NCBI RefSeq assembly: GCF_041624475.1 | Contig: NZ_JBFJUX010000001.1 | Span: 62,001 to 126,000, forward strand | Length of the DNA stretch: 64,000 nucleotides | Direction: 5' to 3' | DNA from: Litorivivens sp041624475 | Lineage (GTDB): Bacteria > Pseudomonadota > Gammaproteobacteria > Pseudomonadales > Spongiibacteraceae | Shown: one piece after another, positions 34,722 through 43,299 of the stretch | Numbering within the stretch: position 1 is the stretch's first letter | How the letters are laid out: each line of letters starts with the position of its first letter | Position numbers and translations under genes: made by a program | Notes under the pieces: model-generated | What the model was told of the DNA's origin: nothing | Database searches by the model: none | Seen by the model: the letters and a program-made list of their open reading frames with translations, nothing else

Positions 34722-35150
34722 TCACGCCCCCATCACATGACGTTGCACAAAAACCGTAAGCGCCGCCACGGCCATAAACACACAGGTTGCCGCAATGGAA
34801 CGCGGCGACAGGCGACCAATACCGCATACCCCGTGGCCGGAGGTGCAGCCGGAACCCAGCCGTGTGCCGTAGCCCACCAGCAGACCGGCAGCAATCAGCA
34901 CAGGCAGCGAGGCCCGCAGGACAATCTCGCTTGTCCCGACCCACTGATAGAGGGCAAGGCCACCACCTGAAAGCAGACCGACAATAAAAAACCAGCGCCA
35001 GCGCGAGGCCGCGCTGTAGTCGCCAAGTGCGGAGCCAACAATGCCGGAAATACCGGCTACCTTGCCGTTAAGCCAGAGCAGCATCAGTGCCGCCAGGCCA
35101 ATCATTACTCCACCCGCCAGTGAAGCGATCGGGGTAAAGGTCGTTTCCAT
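34722..35150 (-). CDS. YeeE/YedE half-transporter
   Basis: The 142-residue membrane protein has four hydrophobic segments and the YeeE signature GTRLGSGCTSGHGVCGI near 94-110, whose cysteines handle sulfur in YeeE homologues. It is the first half of a split transporter (PmpA-like), with the DUF6691 partner directly downstream. It begins 3 bases after the persulfide dioxygenase gene, in one operon. The likely substrate is a thiosulfate- or persulfide-type sulfur compound (inference from family). Confidence 0.92.
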   Translation of the reverse strand: METTFTPIASLAGGVMIGLAALMLLWLNGKVAGISGIVGSALGDYSAASRWRWFFIVGLLSGGGLALYQWVGTSEIVLRASLPVLIAAGLLVGYGTRLGSGCTSGHGVCGIGRLSPRSIAATCVFMAVAALTVFVQRHVMGA

Positions 35151-35153
35151 GGT

Positions 35154-35861
35154 TTATCTCCTGAAAGGGGTTTGGCCGCAGGCCAGATTGGCCGGCACGG
35201 CTATATCCATCATTTTCGGATCGGGCAAATCCAGCCCGTTCATGATCTCGATATACTCGTCGCGGCTTTTACCCGCGATGCGCGGGTTATTGGCTTTTTC
35301 TTCGGCTATGGTTGAGCGCGTCCAACCCTTGTAGTCATGGCCCGGATACACAAAGGTATCATCGGGCAGCGCAAACAGGGTGCCGGTAATTGAGTCGTAA
35401 CTTTTGCCGGGATCACCACCCTGAAAATCCGTGCGACCACTGCCGCGAATCAACAGGCAATCTCCGGTAAAGACCGCACGCTCACCGCCATCTTCCAGAT
35501 AAAAGCTGAAAGACTCGTTGGTATGTCCCGGCGTAAACAGAGCGCGCAAACGGATATTGTCCAACACAATTTCTTCGTCGTCTTCCACCCGTCGAGAAAC
35601 GCAGTCCGCCTTGGTGAATTCACCCATGATCGTTGTGCAGCCGGTTTTGTCGCGTAGCTCCCCGAGCGCGGTAATATGATCCGCATGGGTATGAGTATCC
35701 AACGCGTAGCACAGAGTCAGCTGCAGCTCCGCCAGCAACTGCAGGTAGCGATCCACCTGGTCAATCACCGGGTCGATCAACAAGGCATTGCGCTCAGCCT
35801 CGGAGGCCAACAGATAGGTATAGGTTCCCGATTCAGCGTCAAACAACTGTCGAAAAATCAT
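35154..35861 (-). CDS. Persulfide dioxygenase, ETHE1-like MBL-fold
   Basis: The 235-residue protein oxidises glutathione persulfide to sulfite in the ETHE1 family. It carries the metal motif THTHADH (His57, His59, Asp61, His62), TPGHTNESFS, GDCLLIRGSGRTDFQGGD and VYPGHDYKGW. The RGSGRTDFQ segment distinguishes ETHE1-type persulfide dioxygenases from glyoxalase II. Its ATG overlaps the stop of the TauE-like permease gene (ATGA). With the CsoR-type regulator it makes a coherent sulfide/persulfide detoxification unit. Confidence 0.94.
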   Translation of the reverse strand: MIFRQLFDAESGTYTYLLASEAERNALLIDPVIDQVDRYLQLLAELQLTLCYALDTHTHADHITALGELRDKTGCTTIMGEFTKADCVSRRVEDDEEIVLDNIRLRALFTPGHTNESFSFYLEDGGERAVFTGDCLLIRGSGRTDFQGGDPGKSYDSITGTLFALPDDTFVYPGHDYKGWTRSTIAEEKANNPRIAGKSRDEYIEIMNGLDLPDPKMMDIAVPANLACGQTPFRR

Positions 35862-36688
35862 GCCAGCCCTCCTCCAATTGTGTTGCGAATGATGACAAAC
35901 AGGGCCGTAACCATAATCAGCCCCGCAAAAATACGTTGTAACAGCGCACCGGAAAGGTGTCTGGCCAACACAAAGCCGGCGCTCAAGCCCAGCACGCCGC
36001 CGCCAACAAAAGGCGCGACGGTTATCCAGTCAAAACGCACACCCTGAGCCATCGCGGCAAAAACACCACCCCCGCTGATCGCGGAAATGGTCAGCAGCGA
36101 GGTGGCCACCGCCGATTGAATACTCAGCTGCGTGATAAACATCAGCGTCGGCACGATCAAAAAGCCGCCGCCAACACCAAACAGCCCAGACAGAAACCCG
36201 GTCGCGGCGCCCGCCACGGACAGAGCCACTGCGCAGGGCCCGCTGAAGCGAAACTGACCATCGGCACTCAGCCGGCACAAGGCCGTAGCGTTTTCTGCCA
36301 CAAAAGACGCCCGCACCACCTTGGCTTCTTCCGGGGCACGCAGCGAACGTCGCCACATATAACTGGCAATAAACAAAGCCAGCACCCCGAACAGCGTCAG
36401 TACCAGCGGCTGCGGCCAGCGCATGGCCAGTTGAATGCCGAAGGGTGTAAAGAGCATACCCGCCACCGCAAATACCAGGGCCGGTTTAAAGGAGATCCGC
36501 TTCGACGGTATTGCGGCCAGCACACCAACCGCCGCCGTAATGCCCACCACCAATAGTGACAATGGAACGGCCCGCTCCATCGAATAGCCGAGGCCATACA
36601 CCAGCAGGGGAATGGCAAAGAGCGAGCCGCCACCCCCGGTAAGCCCCAACGCCAAGCCAACGATCGCGCCAAACAAGAGTGCCAACAT
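35858..36688 (-). CDS. TauE/SafE (TSUP) sulfite/organosulfur exporter
   Basis: The 276-residue protein has about eight hydrophobic segments. FGAIVGLALGLTGGGGSLFA near the start and SGLFGVGGGFLIVPTLMFI in the middle are the two family repeats. TSUP proteins export sulfite or related anions, which suits removal of the dioxygenase product. The ATG at 36688 is used; a TTG two codons earlier overlaps the regulator stop. Translation is coupled to the next gene through an ATGA overlap. Confidence 0.92.
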   Translation of the reverse strand: MLALLFGAIVGLALGLTGGGGSLFAIPLLVYGLGYSMERAVPLSLLVVGITAAVGVLAAIPSKRISFKPALVFAVAGMLFTPFGIQLAMRWPQPLVLTLFGVLALFIASYMWRRSLRAPEEAKVVRASFVAENATALCRLSADGQFRFSGPCAVALSVAGAATGFLSGLFGVGGGFLIVPTLMFITQLSIQSAVATSLLTISAISGGGVFAAMAQGVRFDWITVAPFVGGGVLGLSAGFVLARHLSGALLQRIFAGLIMVTALFVIIRNTIGGGLA

Positions 36689-36690
36689 GG

Positions 36691-36951
36691 TCAACCGTAC
36701 TTGGCAAAAAGCTGGGTGTATTTTTCAATCCGCGCAATATCCACGCGCTGCCCTTCCAGCTCACGCTCCAGCGCGCAGGTCACGGCCTTGTAAAACACCT
36801 TGTCCAGGGCCTTGCGCACTGCCGCCAGTTGCTGCACGACTTTCTCGCAATCATCTTCTTCCTCGACCAGACGTTGCACACCGCGCAGCTGACCTTCAGC
36901 GCGCTTCAGGCGATTCAGCATTTCGTGTTTTTTGTCATACCAGTCTGTCAT
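36691..36951 (-). CDS. CsoR/FrmR-family repressor, probable persulfide sensor
   Basis: The 86-residue all-helical protein (MTDWYDKKHEMLNRLKRAEG) has the family core RLKRAEGQLRGVQRL and QQLAAVRKALDKV. Its cysteines are at 35 and 59. The His that binds copper or nickel in CsoR/RcnR (one residue after position 59) is Ala, and no C-terminal Cys pair is present, so a metal sensor is unlikely. CstR-like thiol sensing of persulfide fits the operon. It is the first gene of a five-gene unit with a palindrome in its promoter. Confidence 0.85.
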   Translation of the reverse strand: MTDWYDKKHEMLNRLKRAEGQLRGVQRLVEEEDDCEKVVQQLAAVRKALDKVFYKAVTCALERELEGQRVDIARIEKYTQLFAKYG

Positions 36952-36982
36952 AGCATTGGCTCGGGCATTTTCAGTCAATGCA

Positions 36983-37011
36983 AAGATACCCCCTAGGGTA
37001 TCTTGGTTCAA
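36983..37011 (-). promoter_or_regulatory. Promoter with CsoR-type palindromic operator
   Basis: On the minus strand TTGAAC (37006-37011) and TATCTT (36983-36988) stand 17 bases apart. A 22-bp inverted repeat (36983-37004, AAGATACCC-CCTA-GGGTATCTT) covers the spacer and the -10. G/C-tract dyads with TACCCC...GGGTA are typical CsoR/CstR operators, so repressor binding here would block RNA polymerase directly. Confidence 0.7.
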
Positions 37012-37063
37012 GGCGCCTTTCGTGTGAAAATCCGGTTAAATTTCACAGCCAAGAGAGACCCCT

Positions 37064-37447
37064 ATGCATAATCCCTTTGGCGAATTGATCGGCCTGAAGA
37101 TTCAACACCAGGACAATAACAGCAGCACACTGACCCTGGAGGTGACCCCACACCTGATGAACCCGCACAAGGTGGCCCACGGCGCTGTACTCTATGCACT
37201 GGCTGATACTGGAATGGGCGCGGCCCTCTATCCGAGCCTGAGTGAGGGCGAACTGTGCGCCACCATTGAAATCAAAATGAACTACTTTGCCCCGGTCTTT
37301 GATGGCAATCTGGTTTGCCACACGCAGGTGATTAATCGGGGTAAAAAAGTGGCCAATCTGGAATCCGAGCTAAAACAGGGCGACAAGCTGGTGGCCAAGG
37401 CCAGTGGCAATTACTCCATATTTACGCCCTCCGGCAAGCGGCAATGA
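37064..37447 (+). CDS. PaaI-type hotdog thioesterase
   Basis: The 127-residue protein contains the hotdog core NPHKVAHGAVLYALADTGMG, with the HGG-like HGA motif and catalytic Asp, and IEIKMNYFAPVFDG. It probably hydrolyses phenylacetyl- or other aryl/acyl-CoAs. It is divergent from the persulfide operon, sharing the 112-bp intergenic region with its operator. Its stop overlaps the NrtS start codon by four bases. Confidence 0.9.
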   Translation: MHNPFGELIGLKIQHQDNNSSTLTLEVTPHLMNPHKVAHGAVLYALADTGMGAALYPSLSEGELCATIEIKMNYFAPVFDGNLVCHTQVINRGKKVANLESELKQGDKLVAKASGNYSIFTPSGKRQ

Positions 37448-37668
37448 CCTCGTTCAGCAGCATAGCTTTTTCAGCTCCTGTGGTTCGCACGGCCTTGCGT
37501 GTAGCGCTGGTGGTGGGCACGCTTCTGGTAATGATCAATCACCTGCCCGCTTTGCTCGAGGGTAGCACCACAAGCCGCAATTACCTGCAAATAGGGCTGA
37601 CTTACCTGGTGCCTTATTGCGTCTCCACCTACTCGGCAACAGTGGCGATACTGCGACGCGCTGATTAA
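37444..37668 (+). CDS. NrtS family small nitrate/nitrite transporter-like protein
   Basis: The 74-residue protein has two hydrophobic segments. The motif RVALVVGTLLVMINHLPALL, then IGLTYLVPYCVSTYSATVAI, is characteristic of the NrtS family, reported as small nitrate/nitrite transport-related proteins. It is translated together with the thioesterase through an ATGA overlap. No nitrate reductase genes are nearby, so the physiological role here is unclear. Confidence 0.85.
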   Translation: MTSFSSIAFSAPVVRTALRVALVVGTLLVMINHLPALLEGSTTSRNYLQIGLTYLVPYCVSTYSATVAILRRAD

Positions 37669-37693
37669 ACTGCAGCGCTCACAGGAGAACCCC

Positions 37694-38899
37694 ATGACAG
37701 AACACAACAATCCGGGCCCACTGGCGGGCATTCGCGTATTGGAACTCGGCCAGTTGCTGGCCGGCCCCTTTACCGCCTCCATCCTTGGCTACTTTGGCGC
37801 CGAGATCATCAAGGTCGAGCCCCCCGAAGGCGACCAGATCCGGCGCTGGCGCATCGTCAAAGACGATACCGCCCTGTGGTGGTACAGCCTGGGGCGCAAC
37901 AAAAAGTCCATCGTGATCGACTTGAAAAGCGAGGAAGGCCGGGCGCTGGTTAAAGAACTGGCCAACGAGTGCGACGTACTGATCGAAAACTTCCGCCCCG
38001 GTGTAATGGAGAACTGGGGGCTGGGCCCGGAAGATTTGAAAGCCACCAACCCGGAGCTGATCTACACCCGCATATCCGGTTACGGACAGACCGGCCCCTA
38101 CTCCACCAAACCCGGCTTCGCCTCGGTGTGCGAGGGTATCAGCGGTTTTCGCTTTCTGAACGGCTTCCCCGATGAAGCGCCGGTGCGGCCCAATCTCAGC
38201 ATCGGCGACAGCATTGCCTCCCTGCACGCGGTGATTGGCATTCTGATGTCGCTGACCGCCAAGCTGCGCAACCGCGCCTCGGGTCAGGTGGTAGACGTCG
38301 CCCTGTACGAATCCATGTTCAACCTGCTGGAAGGGGTTATTCCTGAATACAGCGGCGCCGGGGTTATCCGCCAGCCTTCCGGCACCACCGTGACCGGCAT
38401 TGTCCCCACAAACACCTATCGCTGCGAAGACGGCAAGTTTGTGGTGATCGGCGGCAACGGCGACTCTATCTTCAAGCGTCTGATGATCGCCATTGGCCGC
38501 GAAGATATGGCTAACGACCCCGAGCTGGCGGATAACGCAGGCCGGGTGACCCATGAGCGAACCATCGACAAGGTACTGGCAAGCTGGTGCTCCAGCCTGC
38601 CCTCCAAAACGGTTATCGCCACACTGGAAGAGGCCCGGGTACCGGTTGGCCCCATCTACAATGCCGAAGACATGTTCAAGGACCCCCACTTTCAGGCGCG
38701 CGGGCTGTTTGAAGAAGTGCCTGTGGGCGACGATACGATTCATATCCCGGCCATCACCCCCAAACTGTCAGAAACGCCCGGCGCCACCCGCTGGCCCGGC
38801 CCGAAATTGGGGGAGCACAGCGACAGGGTACTCAAAGAAGTGCTCGGCAAGAGCGACAGCGCCATCGAGAGCCTGCGCCAGACCGGCGCCGTCAGATAG
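37694..38899 (+). CDS. CaiB/BaiF (family III) CoA-transferase
   Basis: The 401-residue protein transfers CoA between carboxylic acids. It has the N-terminal GIRVLELGQLLAGPFTASIL, FGAEIIKVEPPEGDQIRRWR, the LIENFRPGVMENWGLG segment and YTRISGYGQTGPYS. The catalytic Asp is expected in the LSIGDSIASLHAVIGIL segment. A GGAG site precedes the ATG. Substrates are not predictable; in marine relatives such genes serve carnitine, steroid or aromatic-acid degradation. A TonB receptor gene follows after a hairpin. Confidence 0.94.
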   Translation: MTEHNNPGPLAGIRVLELGQLLAGPFTASILGYFGAEIIKVEPPEGDQIRRWRIVKDDTALWWYSLGRNKKSIVIDLKSEEGRALVKELANECDVLIENFRPGVMENWGLGPEDLKATNPELIYTRISGYGQTGPYSTKPGFASVCEGISGFRFLNGFPDEAPVRPNLSIGDSIASLHAVIGILMSLTAKLRNRASGQVVDVALYESMFNLLEGVIPEYSGAGVIRQPSGTTVTGIVPTNTYRCEDGKFVVIGGNGDSIFKRLMIAIGREDMANDPELADNAGRVTHERTIDKVLASWCSSLPSKTVIATLEEARVPVGPIYNAEDMFKDPHFQARGLFEEVPVGDDTIHIPAITPKLSETPGATRWPGPKLGEHSDRVLKEVLGKSDSAIESLRQTGAVR

Positions 38900-38919
38900 C
38901 TCTCACCCATTTGTGCGAT

Positions 38920-38958
38920 GCGCAATCCCTGCCCCGCCCTCATCCTCGGGGATTGCGC
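38920..38958 (+). terminator. Hairpin after CoA-transferase gene
   Basis: Perfect 10-bp arms GCGCAATCCC and GGGATTGCGC enclose 19 bases, 21 bases after the stop. There is no T-run, only an A-run further on, so termination is probable but not classical. Confidence 0.5.
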
Positions 38959-39062
38959 CTGATTGATCAAAAAACCATCGAACTGGTTGCCAAGGTCAGA
39001 CTAAGGCTTCATAGTTAAACGTCAGCAGCACCTCAGAACTTATTAATAATAACGAGGGCAGT

Positions 39063-41642
39063 ATGAAGAAACCGCTATCCATCTTGGCTGGAGCGCTGTG
39101 CGTCTCCCTTACGTCACCTTCCCATGCTCAGGACCAGGCGCCTGCCGCCAGTCCCGGTAAAAAAGTCAGCGCCAGTCTGGAAGAAGTGCTGGTAACCGCC
39201 CGGCGCAGGCGCGAATCCCTGCAGGAAACGCCCATCGCCGTGACCGCCCTGAGTGGCGCGGAGCTGCAGGAACGCGGTATCGTCAATATCGGCGAACTCA
39301 CCAAAAGCGTACCCAGTGTTGAGATCACCGAAAGTGTATCCAACCTGATCTACATACGCGGCATCGGCCAGCGCGCCGCCTTCGCCCGGGTTGACCCGAC
39401 GGTGGGGGTCTATCTGGACAATATCTTCCTACCCCGCGCCGACGGCCACCTGATGGATACGGTCGACGTTGAAAACATCCAGGTACTGCGCGGCCCCCAG
39501 GGCACCCTGTTTGGCAAAAACACCACCGGCGGCGCTATTGTTCTCACGCTGGAAAAGCCCAAGGCGGAAACCGAAGGCTATCTTTTTGGTTCGGTCGGCA
39601 ATTACGAGCGGGTGCAGGTGCGCGGCGCCTACAACACCGCCTTGAGCGACAATGTTTTTGCGCGCATTTCCTTTAACCATCTGCAGGATGACGGTTTTTT
39701 CGAAGACGACTCGCAAGGCGAAACCAACACCTCCAAGGGCCGCACCGCGTTGTTTGGTCAGCTGCGCTGGGAGATCAGCAGTACCGCACTACTCGATACC
39801 CTGCTCTACGCCAGCCGCATCGACGAACGCCTGCCCGGTTCCTACTGTACCTTTATGAACGAGGATGCGGTGCTGGTGCGCGGCCTCTATCTGATGTGGC
39901 CCGGTGACACCGACCCCTCAAACCCCACGGCCTACAAAGAAAACTGCGACAGCAACTCCCGCGAGCGTCTGGGCGATTTGAAAAGCAATATGGGCCCCAA
40001 CAACATGATGGATCGCGAGCTGGATACCTATCTGGCCGCGACCACGCTGGACTGGGAGCTCAGCGAAACCCTGTCCATGAAAGTGGTGGCCAGCGCCCGC
40101 GACGAAACCAAAGGCCCGCTGATCAGTTCGGATCAGGACGGTGGCCCGGCCAACTTCAATGAATCCTTTACCCGCTTTGACGGTGGCCGCGAATCCTACA
40201 GCTTCGAAGTGCAGTTCAACGGCACCCTGTTTGATGGCGCGGTGACCTATACCAGCGGCTTTTTCGCCCAGGAAGAAACCAACGCCGAAACCTTTACCCT
40301 GATCAATTCACTGAACGGCCTGGATATCACCACTGCGCCGCTGGTGCTCGGCGGGCAACGCCCCGTTCAGCCCCCGCCCGGCGGCACCAACCCGCCGCTG
40401 GTGGGCATTCTGGTAGACCCCACACTCGACTCGGAATTCAGTTTGCGCAATTTCACCAAGGCCTATTTCTTCCAGGGCTCTTGGGACATGACCGAACAAC
40501 TCGAACTGACCCTCGGTATTCGCTATACCGCCGAGCGCCGACAATCGGATCTTGAAGTGCGGGGCACCGACCGCAACGCCGTTGGCCAGCGCCTGCTCTC
40601 TACCGGGCGCTTCGCCCCGGACACTATCACCGGCAGCGGCTTTTATGTCTTTAACGGCGTCTGGGCGCAAGACCCGGTCGGGATTGCCATGAGCTTCTTC
40701 CCCGATGTAGATGGCGATGGTATCAATGACTTCCCGTATGCGGCCCAGCCCTTCCGCGTCGATGAAAAAGACAACACCTTTAAAAAGACCACGCCCATGG
40801 CCTCCCTGTCCTATCAGTTTCCTGAAGAAGCACTGCCCGAGAACTGGGATACCTTCATGGTCTACGGCACCTGGAGCAGCGGTTTCAAATCCGGCTTCTT
40901 CGAACCCAAAGGGGTTGATGGCTTGCAGCAAGTGGAACCGGAAGAAGTGGAAAACCGGGAGCTGGGCCTGAAGCTTGAGGCATTCCGTCGATCGCTGCGC
41001 TTCAATATGGCGGTCTATGATATGGACTTCGACAATCAGCAGCTGATTCAGGTCGACGCCGACTCCAACAACAACCTGGTGGTGATTTACCAGAACGCCG
41101 GGGCTTCGGAGATTCAGGGCATCGAAATGGAACTGCAGTGGATGCCCAGCCCCGGCCTGATGATTAATGTTTCGGCCAGTCACAACGACTACACCTTCAC
41201 AGACTTTACCGACAACGACCTGCTGGAGGCGGCTCTGGGCCGACAAGTCTCCATTGACCGGTCTGACGAAACCTTTCCGGTATCACCGGAAACCACTGCA
41301 GCCTTTGGCATTCAGTACGCCTTTAATCCCGACTTTGGTATCGTCACGCCGCGACTCGACTTCAGCTACAAAAGCGATATTTACTACGGCCTCGACGACG
41401 GCGCCCACACCATTTACGAGCAGGACAAGTCAAAAGCTGGGCAAACTGCCTATAGCGTTACCGACTTTCGCCTGATGTGGCAAAACAATGAGGGCAACCG
41501 CACCGCTGCCCTCTGGGTGAAAAACGTCTTCGATGAGCGCTACGACATCGGCGTTGCCGCGGTGGGCGACTCTGTCGCCACCTTCTTTCAGACCTACGGC
41601 GATCCACGCCGCTTCGGCATCGAGTTCCGCCAGCACTTCTAG
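39063..41642 (+). CDS. TonB-dependent outer-membrane receptor
   Basis: The 859-residue protein has a signal peptide (MKKPLSILAGALCVSLTSPSHA), a TonB-box-like SLEEVLVTARRRRES, and a plug domain with LIYIRGIGQRAAFARVDPTV and IQVLRGPQGTLFGKNTTGGA. The barrel ends FGIEFRQHF. GAGGG lies five bases before the ATG. It follows the CoA-transferase gene, so it may import the hydrophobic substrate used by that pathway (inference). An Asp-rich loop, FFPDVDGDGINDFPYA near 548, resembles a calcium-binding loop. Confidence 0.94.
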   Translation: MKKPLSILAGALCVSLTSPSHAQDQAPAASPGKKVSASLEEVLVTARRRRESLQETPIAVTALSGAELQERGIVNIGELTKSVPSVEITESVSNLIYIRGIGQRAAFARVDPTVGVYLDNIFLPRADGHLMDTVDVENIQVLRGPQGTLFGKNTTGGAIVLTLEKPKAETEGYLFGSVGNYERVQVRGAYNTALSDNVFARISFNHLQDDGFFEDDSQGETNTSKGRTALFGQLRWEISSTALLDTLLYASRIDERLPGSYCTFMNEDAVLVRGLYLMWPGDTDPSNPTAYKENCDSNSRERLGDLKSNMGPNNMMDRELDTYLAATTLDWELSETLSMKVVASARDETKGPLISSDQDGGPANFNESFTRFDGGRESYSFEVQFNGTLFDGAVTYTSGFFAQEETNAETFTLINSLNGLDITTAPLVLGGQRPVQPPPGGTNPPLVGILVDPTLDSEFSLRNFTKAYFFQGSWDMTEQLELTLGIRYTAERRQSDLEVRGTDRNAVGQRLLSTGRFAPDTITGSGFYVFNGVWAQDPVGIAMSFFPDVDGDGINDFPYAAQPFRVDEKDNTFKKTTPMASLSYQFPEEALPENWDTFMVYGTWSSGFKSGFFEPKGVDGLQQVEPEEVENRELGLKLEAFRRSLRFNMAVYDMDFDNQQLIQVDADSNNNLVVIYQNAGASEIQGIEMELQWMPSPGLMINVSASHNDYTFTDFTDNDLLEAALGRQVSIDRSDETFPVSPETTAAFGIQYAFNPDFGIVTPRLDFSYKSDIYYGLDDGAHTIYEQDKSKAGQTAYSVTDFRLMWQNNEGNRTAALWVKNVFDERYDIGVAAVGDSVATFFQTYGDPRRFGIEFRQHF

Positions 41643-41655
41643 TCCCCACCTCCCA

Positions 41656-41682
41656 CGCTGCGTTGCCACTGGCGACGCAGCG
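41656..41682 (+). terminator. Hairpin after TonB receptor gene
   Basis: A 12-bp stem (CGCTGCGTTGCC with GGCGACGCAGCG, one G-T wobble) with a 3-base loop lies 14 bases after the stop. It has no T-tract, so it is a probable 3'-end structure. Confidence 0.45.
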
Positions 41683-41717
41683 CGGCATACTGCGGCCATA
41701 GCGCAACCGTGTGTTTT

Positions 41718-42593
41718 ATGAGCCAGCTCGACGACCTTAAACAGCAGTTTCCCGCCAACGGCTTCTGGCACTTCACCGAGCCGCAAGCCGGTATCGTACT
41801 ACTGCATATTCACCACGAATGCGCCTCCGCCACCGTCAGCCTCTACGGCGGGCAGGTGCTGTCCTTTCAGCCGCGCGGCGAAGACGATCTGCTCTGGCTC
41901 AGCAGCGAGGCGCACTTTCAGCCCGGCAAAGCCATTCGCGGCGGCATTCCCATCTGCTGGCCCTGGTTTGGGCCGCACCCGAGCGATGCCGAAGCCCCGG
42001 CCCACGGCACCGTGCGCAAATCCCAGTGGCAACTGAATAGCCTGTATTGCGACCAGAGCAGCGCGCGAATTGTTCTCTCCTATCCCGGCGATGAACTGTC
42101 CCTGCAGCTCAGCATTGTTATTGACAGCCAATTGCAGCTATCACTGACAACAGACAACTGCGGCTCCGATACCGCAACCATCAGCTCGGCCCTGCACAGC
42201 TATTTCGCGATATCCGATATCAGTGACATCAGCATTACCGGGCTGGAAGACAAACCCTTTCGCGATGCGGTTAACAATAATCGTCCCTGCCTGCAGCAGG
42301 GACCGATTCACTTTGACGGCGAGCTTGACCGGGTTTATCAAAACGCCAATAGGCCAATCTGTATTCGTGACGCCGGCCTGAAACGCCTTATCCGCATTGC
42401 CAGCCACGGCTCAAACAGCGCTGTGGTGTGGAACCCCTGGATCGAAAAATCCGCACGCCTCGGCGATATGGGGCCGGAAGGCTATCGGCAGATGGTCTGC
42501 GTGGAGACCGCCAACGCCGACATCGACTGCATTAACCTGGTACCCGGCCAGCGCCACAGCCTGAGCGCCGTGATCAGCGTCGAAGACCTCTGA
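41718..42593 (+). CDS. D-hexose-6-phosphate mutarotase (aldose 1-epimerase family)
   Basis: The 291-residue protein (MSQLDDLKQQFPANGFW) belongs to the YeaD-like hexose-6-phosphate mutarotases. The core AIRGGIPICWPWFGPHPSDA, HGTVRKSQWQL, the catalytic-region ALHSYFAISDIS and VVWNPWIEKSARLGDMG are diagnostic. It interconverts the anomers of glucose-6-phosphate and similar sugars in the cytoplasm. A GTG three codons upstream is also in frame. Confidence 0.94.
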   Translation: MSQLDDLKQQFPANGFWHFTEPQAGIVLLHIHHECASATVSLYGGQVLSFQPRGEDDLLWLSSEAHFQPGKAIRGGIPICWPWFGPHPSDAEAPAHGTVRKSQWQLNSLYCDQSSARIVLSYPGDELSLQLSIVIDSQLQLSLTTDNCGSDTATISSALHSYFAISDISDISITGLEDKPFRDAVNNNRPCLQQGPIHFDGELDRVYQNANRPICIRDAGLKRLIRIASHGSNSAVVWNPWIEKSARLGDMGPEGYRQMVCVETANADIDCINLVPGQRHSLSAVISVEDL

Positions 42594-42647
42594 CAGAACC
42601 TGTTATGTAGGCTAGTATTATCCCAGTGATTTTTACGGGGAATTCCC

Positions 42648-43286
42648 ATGCTTCGTCTACTGTTGCCAGTCCTGGCCCTGACTTTCCTAAGCGGCTGTGA
42701 AACCACCTACATCAACACCATGGAACAATTCGGGGTGCACAAGCGCGACATACTCGCCGACCGCATTGTCGATGTGCAGGAAGCCCAGGCCGACGGACAG
42801 CAGGAATTCCGCAGTGCGCTGGAACAGTTTCGCTCAGTGATCAATGTCGAAGGCGGCGAACTGGAAAAACAATACGACAAACTGCAATCGGCTTACGACG
42901 ACAGCGAAGCCGCGGCGGAAAAAATCAGCAAACGCATCGACAAGGTAGAGTCGGTAGCCGAAGCCCTGTTCGACGAATGGCAGGACGAGCTGGACCAGTA
43001 CACCAACCAGCGCCTGCGCGCCGACAGCGAACGCAAACTGAAAGAAACCCAACGGGGCTACGAGCAAGTCATGCGCGCCATGCGCGCCTCGGAGAAATCA
43101 CTGACCCCGGTGCTGAATGCCCTGCGTGACAATACGCTGTACTTAAAGCACAACCTGAATGCCTCGGCGATTGGGGCATTGCGGGGTGAATATCAAAACG
43201 TGAATAGCAATGTGGAACAATTGCTGAAGGCAATGGAGAAGTCGATTGCCGAGTCTAACGCGTTTATAAAAACGCTGGATAAATAG
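42648..43286 (+). CDS. DUF2959 lipoprotein
   Basis: The 212-residue protein has a lipoprotein signal (MLRLLLPVLALTFLSGC, Cys17) and is otherwise predicted to be almost all coiled coil (for example EKQYDKLQSAYDDSEAAAEK). It starts after the lipobox with the DUF2959 signature MEQFGVHKRDILADRI. The family is common in marine gammaproteobacteria; its role is unknown. It has a plausible GGGG ribosome site and appears to be a single-gene unit. Confidence 0.9.
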   Translation: MLRLLLPVLALTFLSGCETTYINTMEQFGVHKRDILADRIVDVQEAQADGQQEFRSALEQFRSVINVEGGELEKQYDKLQSAYDDSEAAAEKISKRIDKVESVAEALFDEWQDELDQYTNQRLRADSERKLKETQRGYEQVMRAMRASEKSLTPVLNALRDNTLYLKHNLNASAIGALRGEYQNVNSNVEQLLKAMEKSIAESNAFIKTLDK

Positions 43287-43299
43287 TCTTTCTACGAAG

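Noticed and set aside
39000..39062. A Fur box before the second TonB receptor.
   Set aside because: The AT-rich TTATTAATAATAAC does not fit the GATAAT hexamer pattern of Fur sites.
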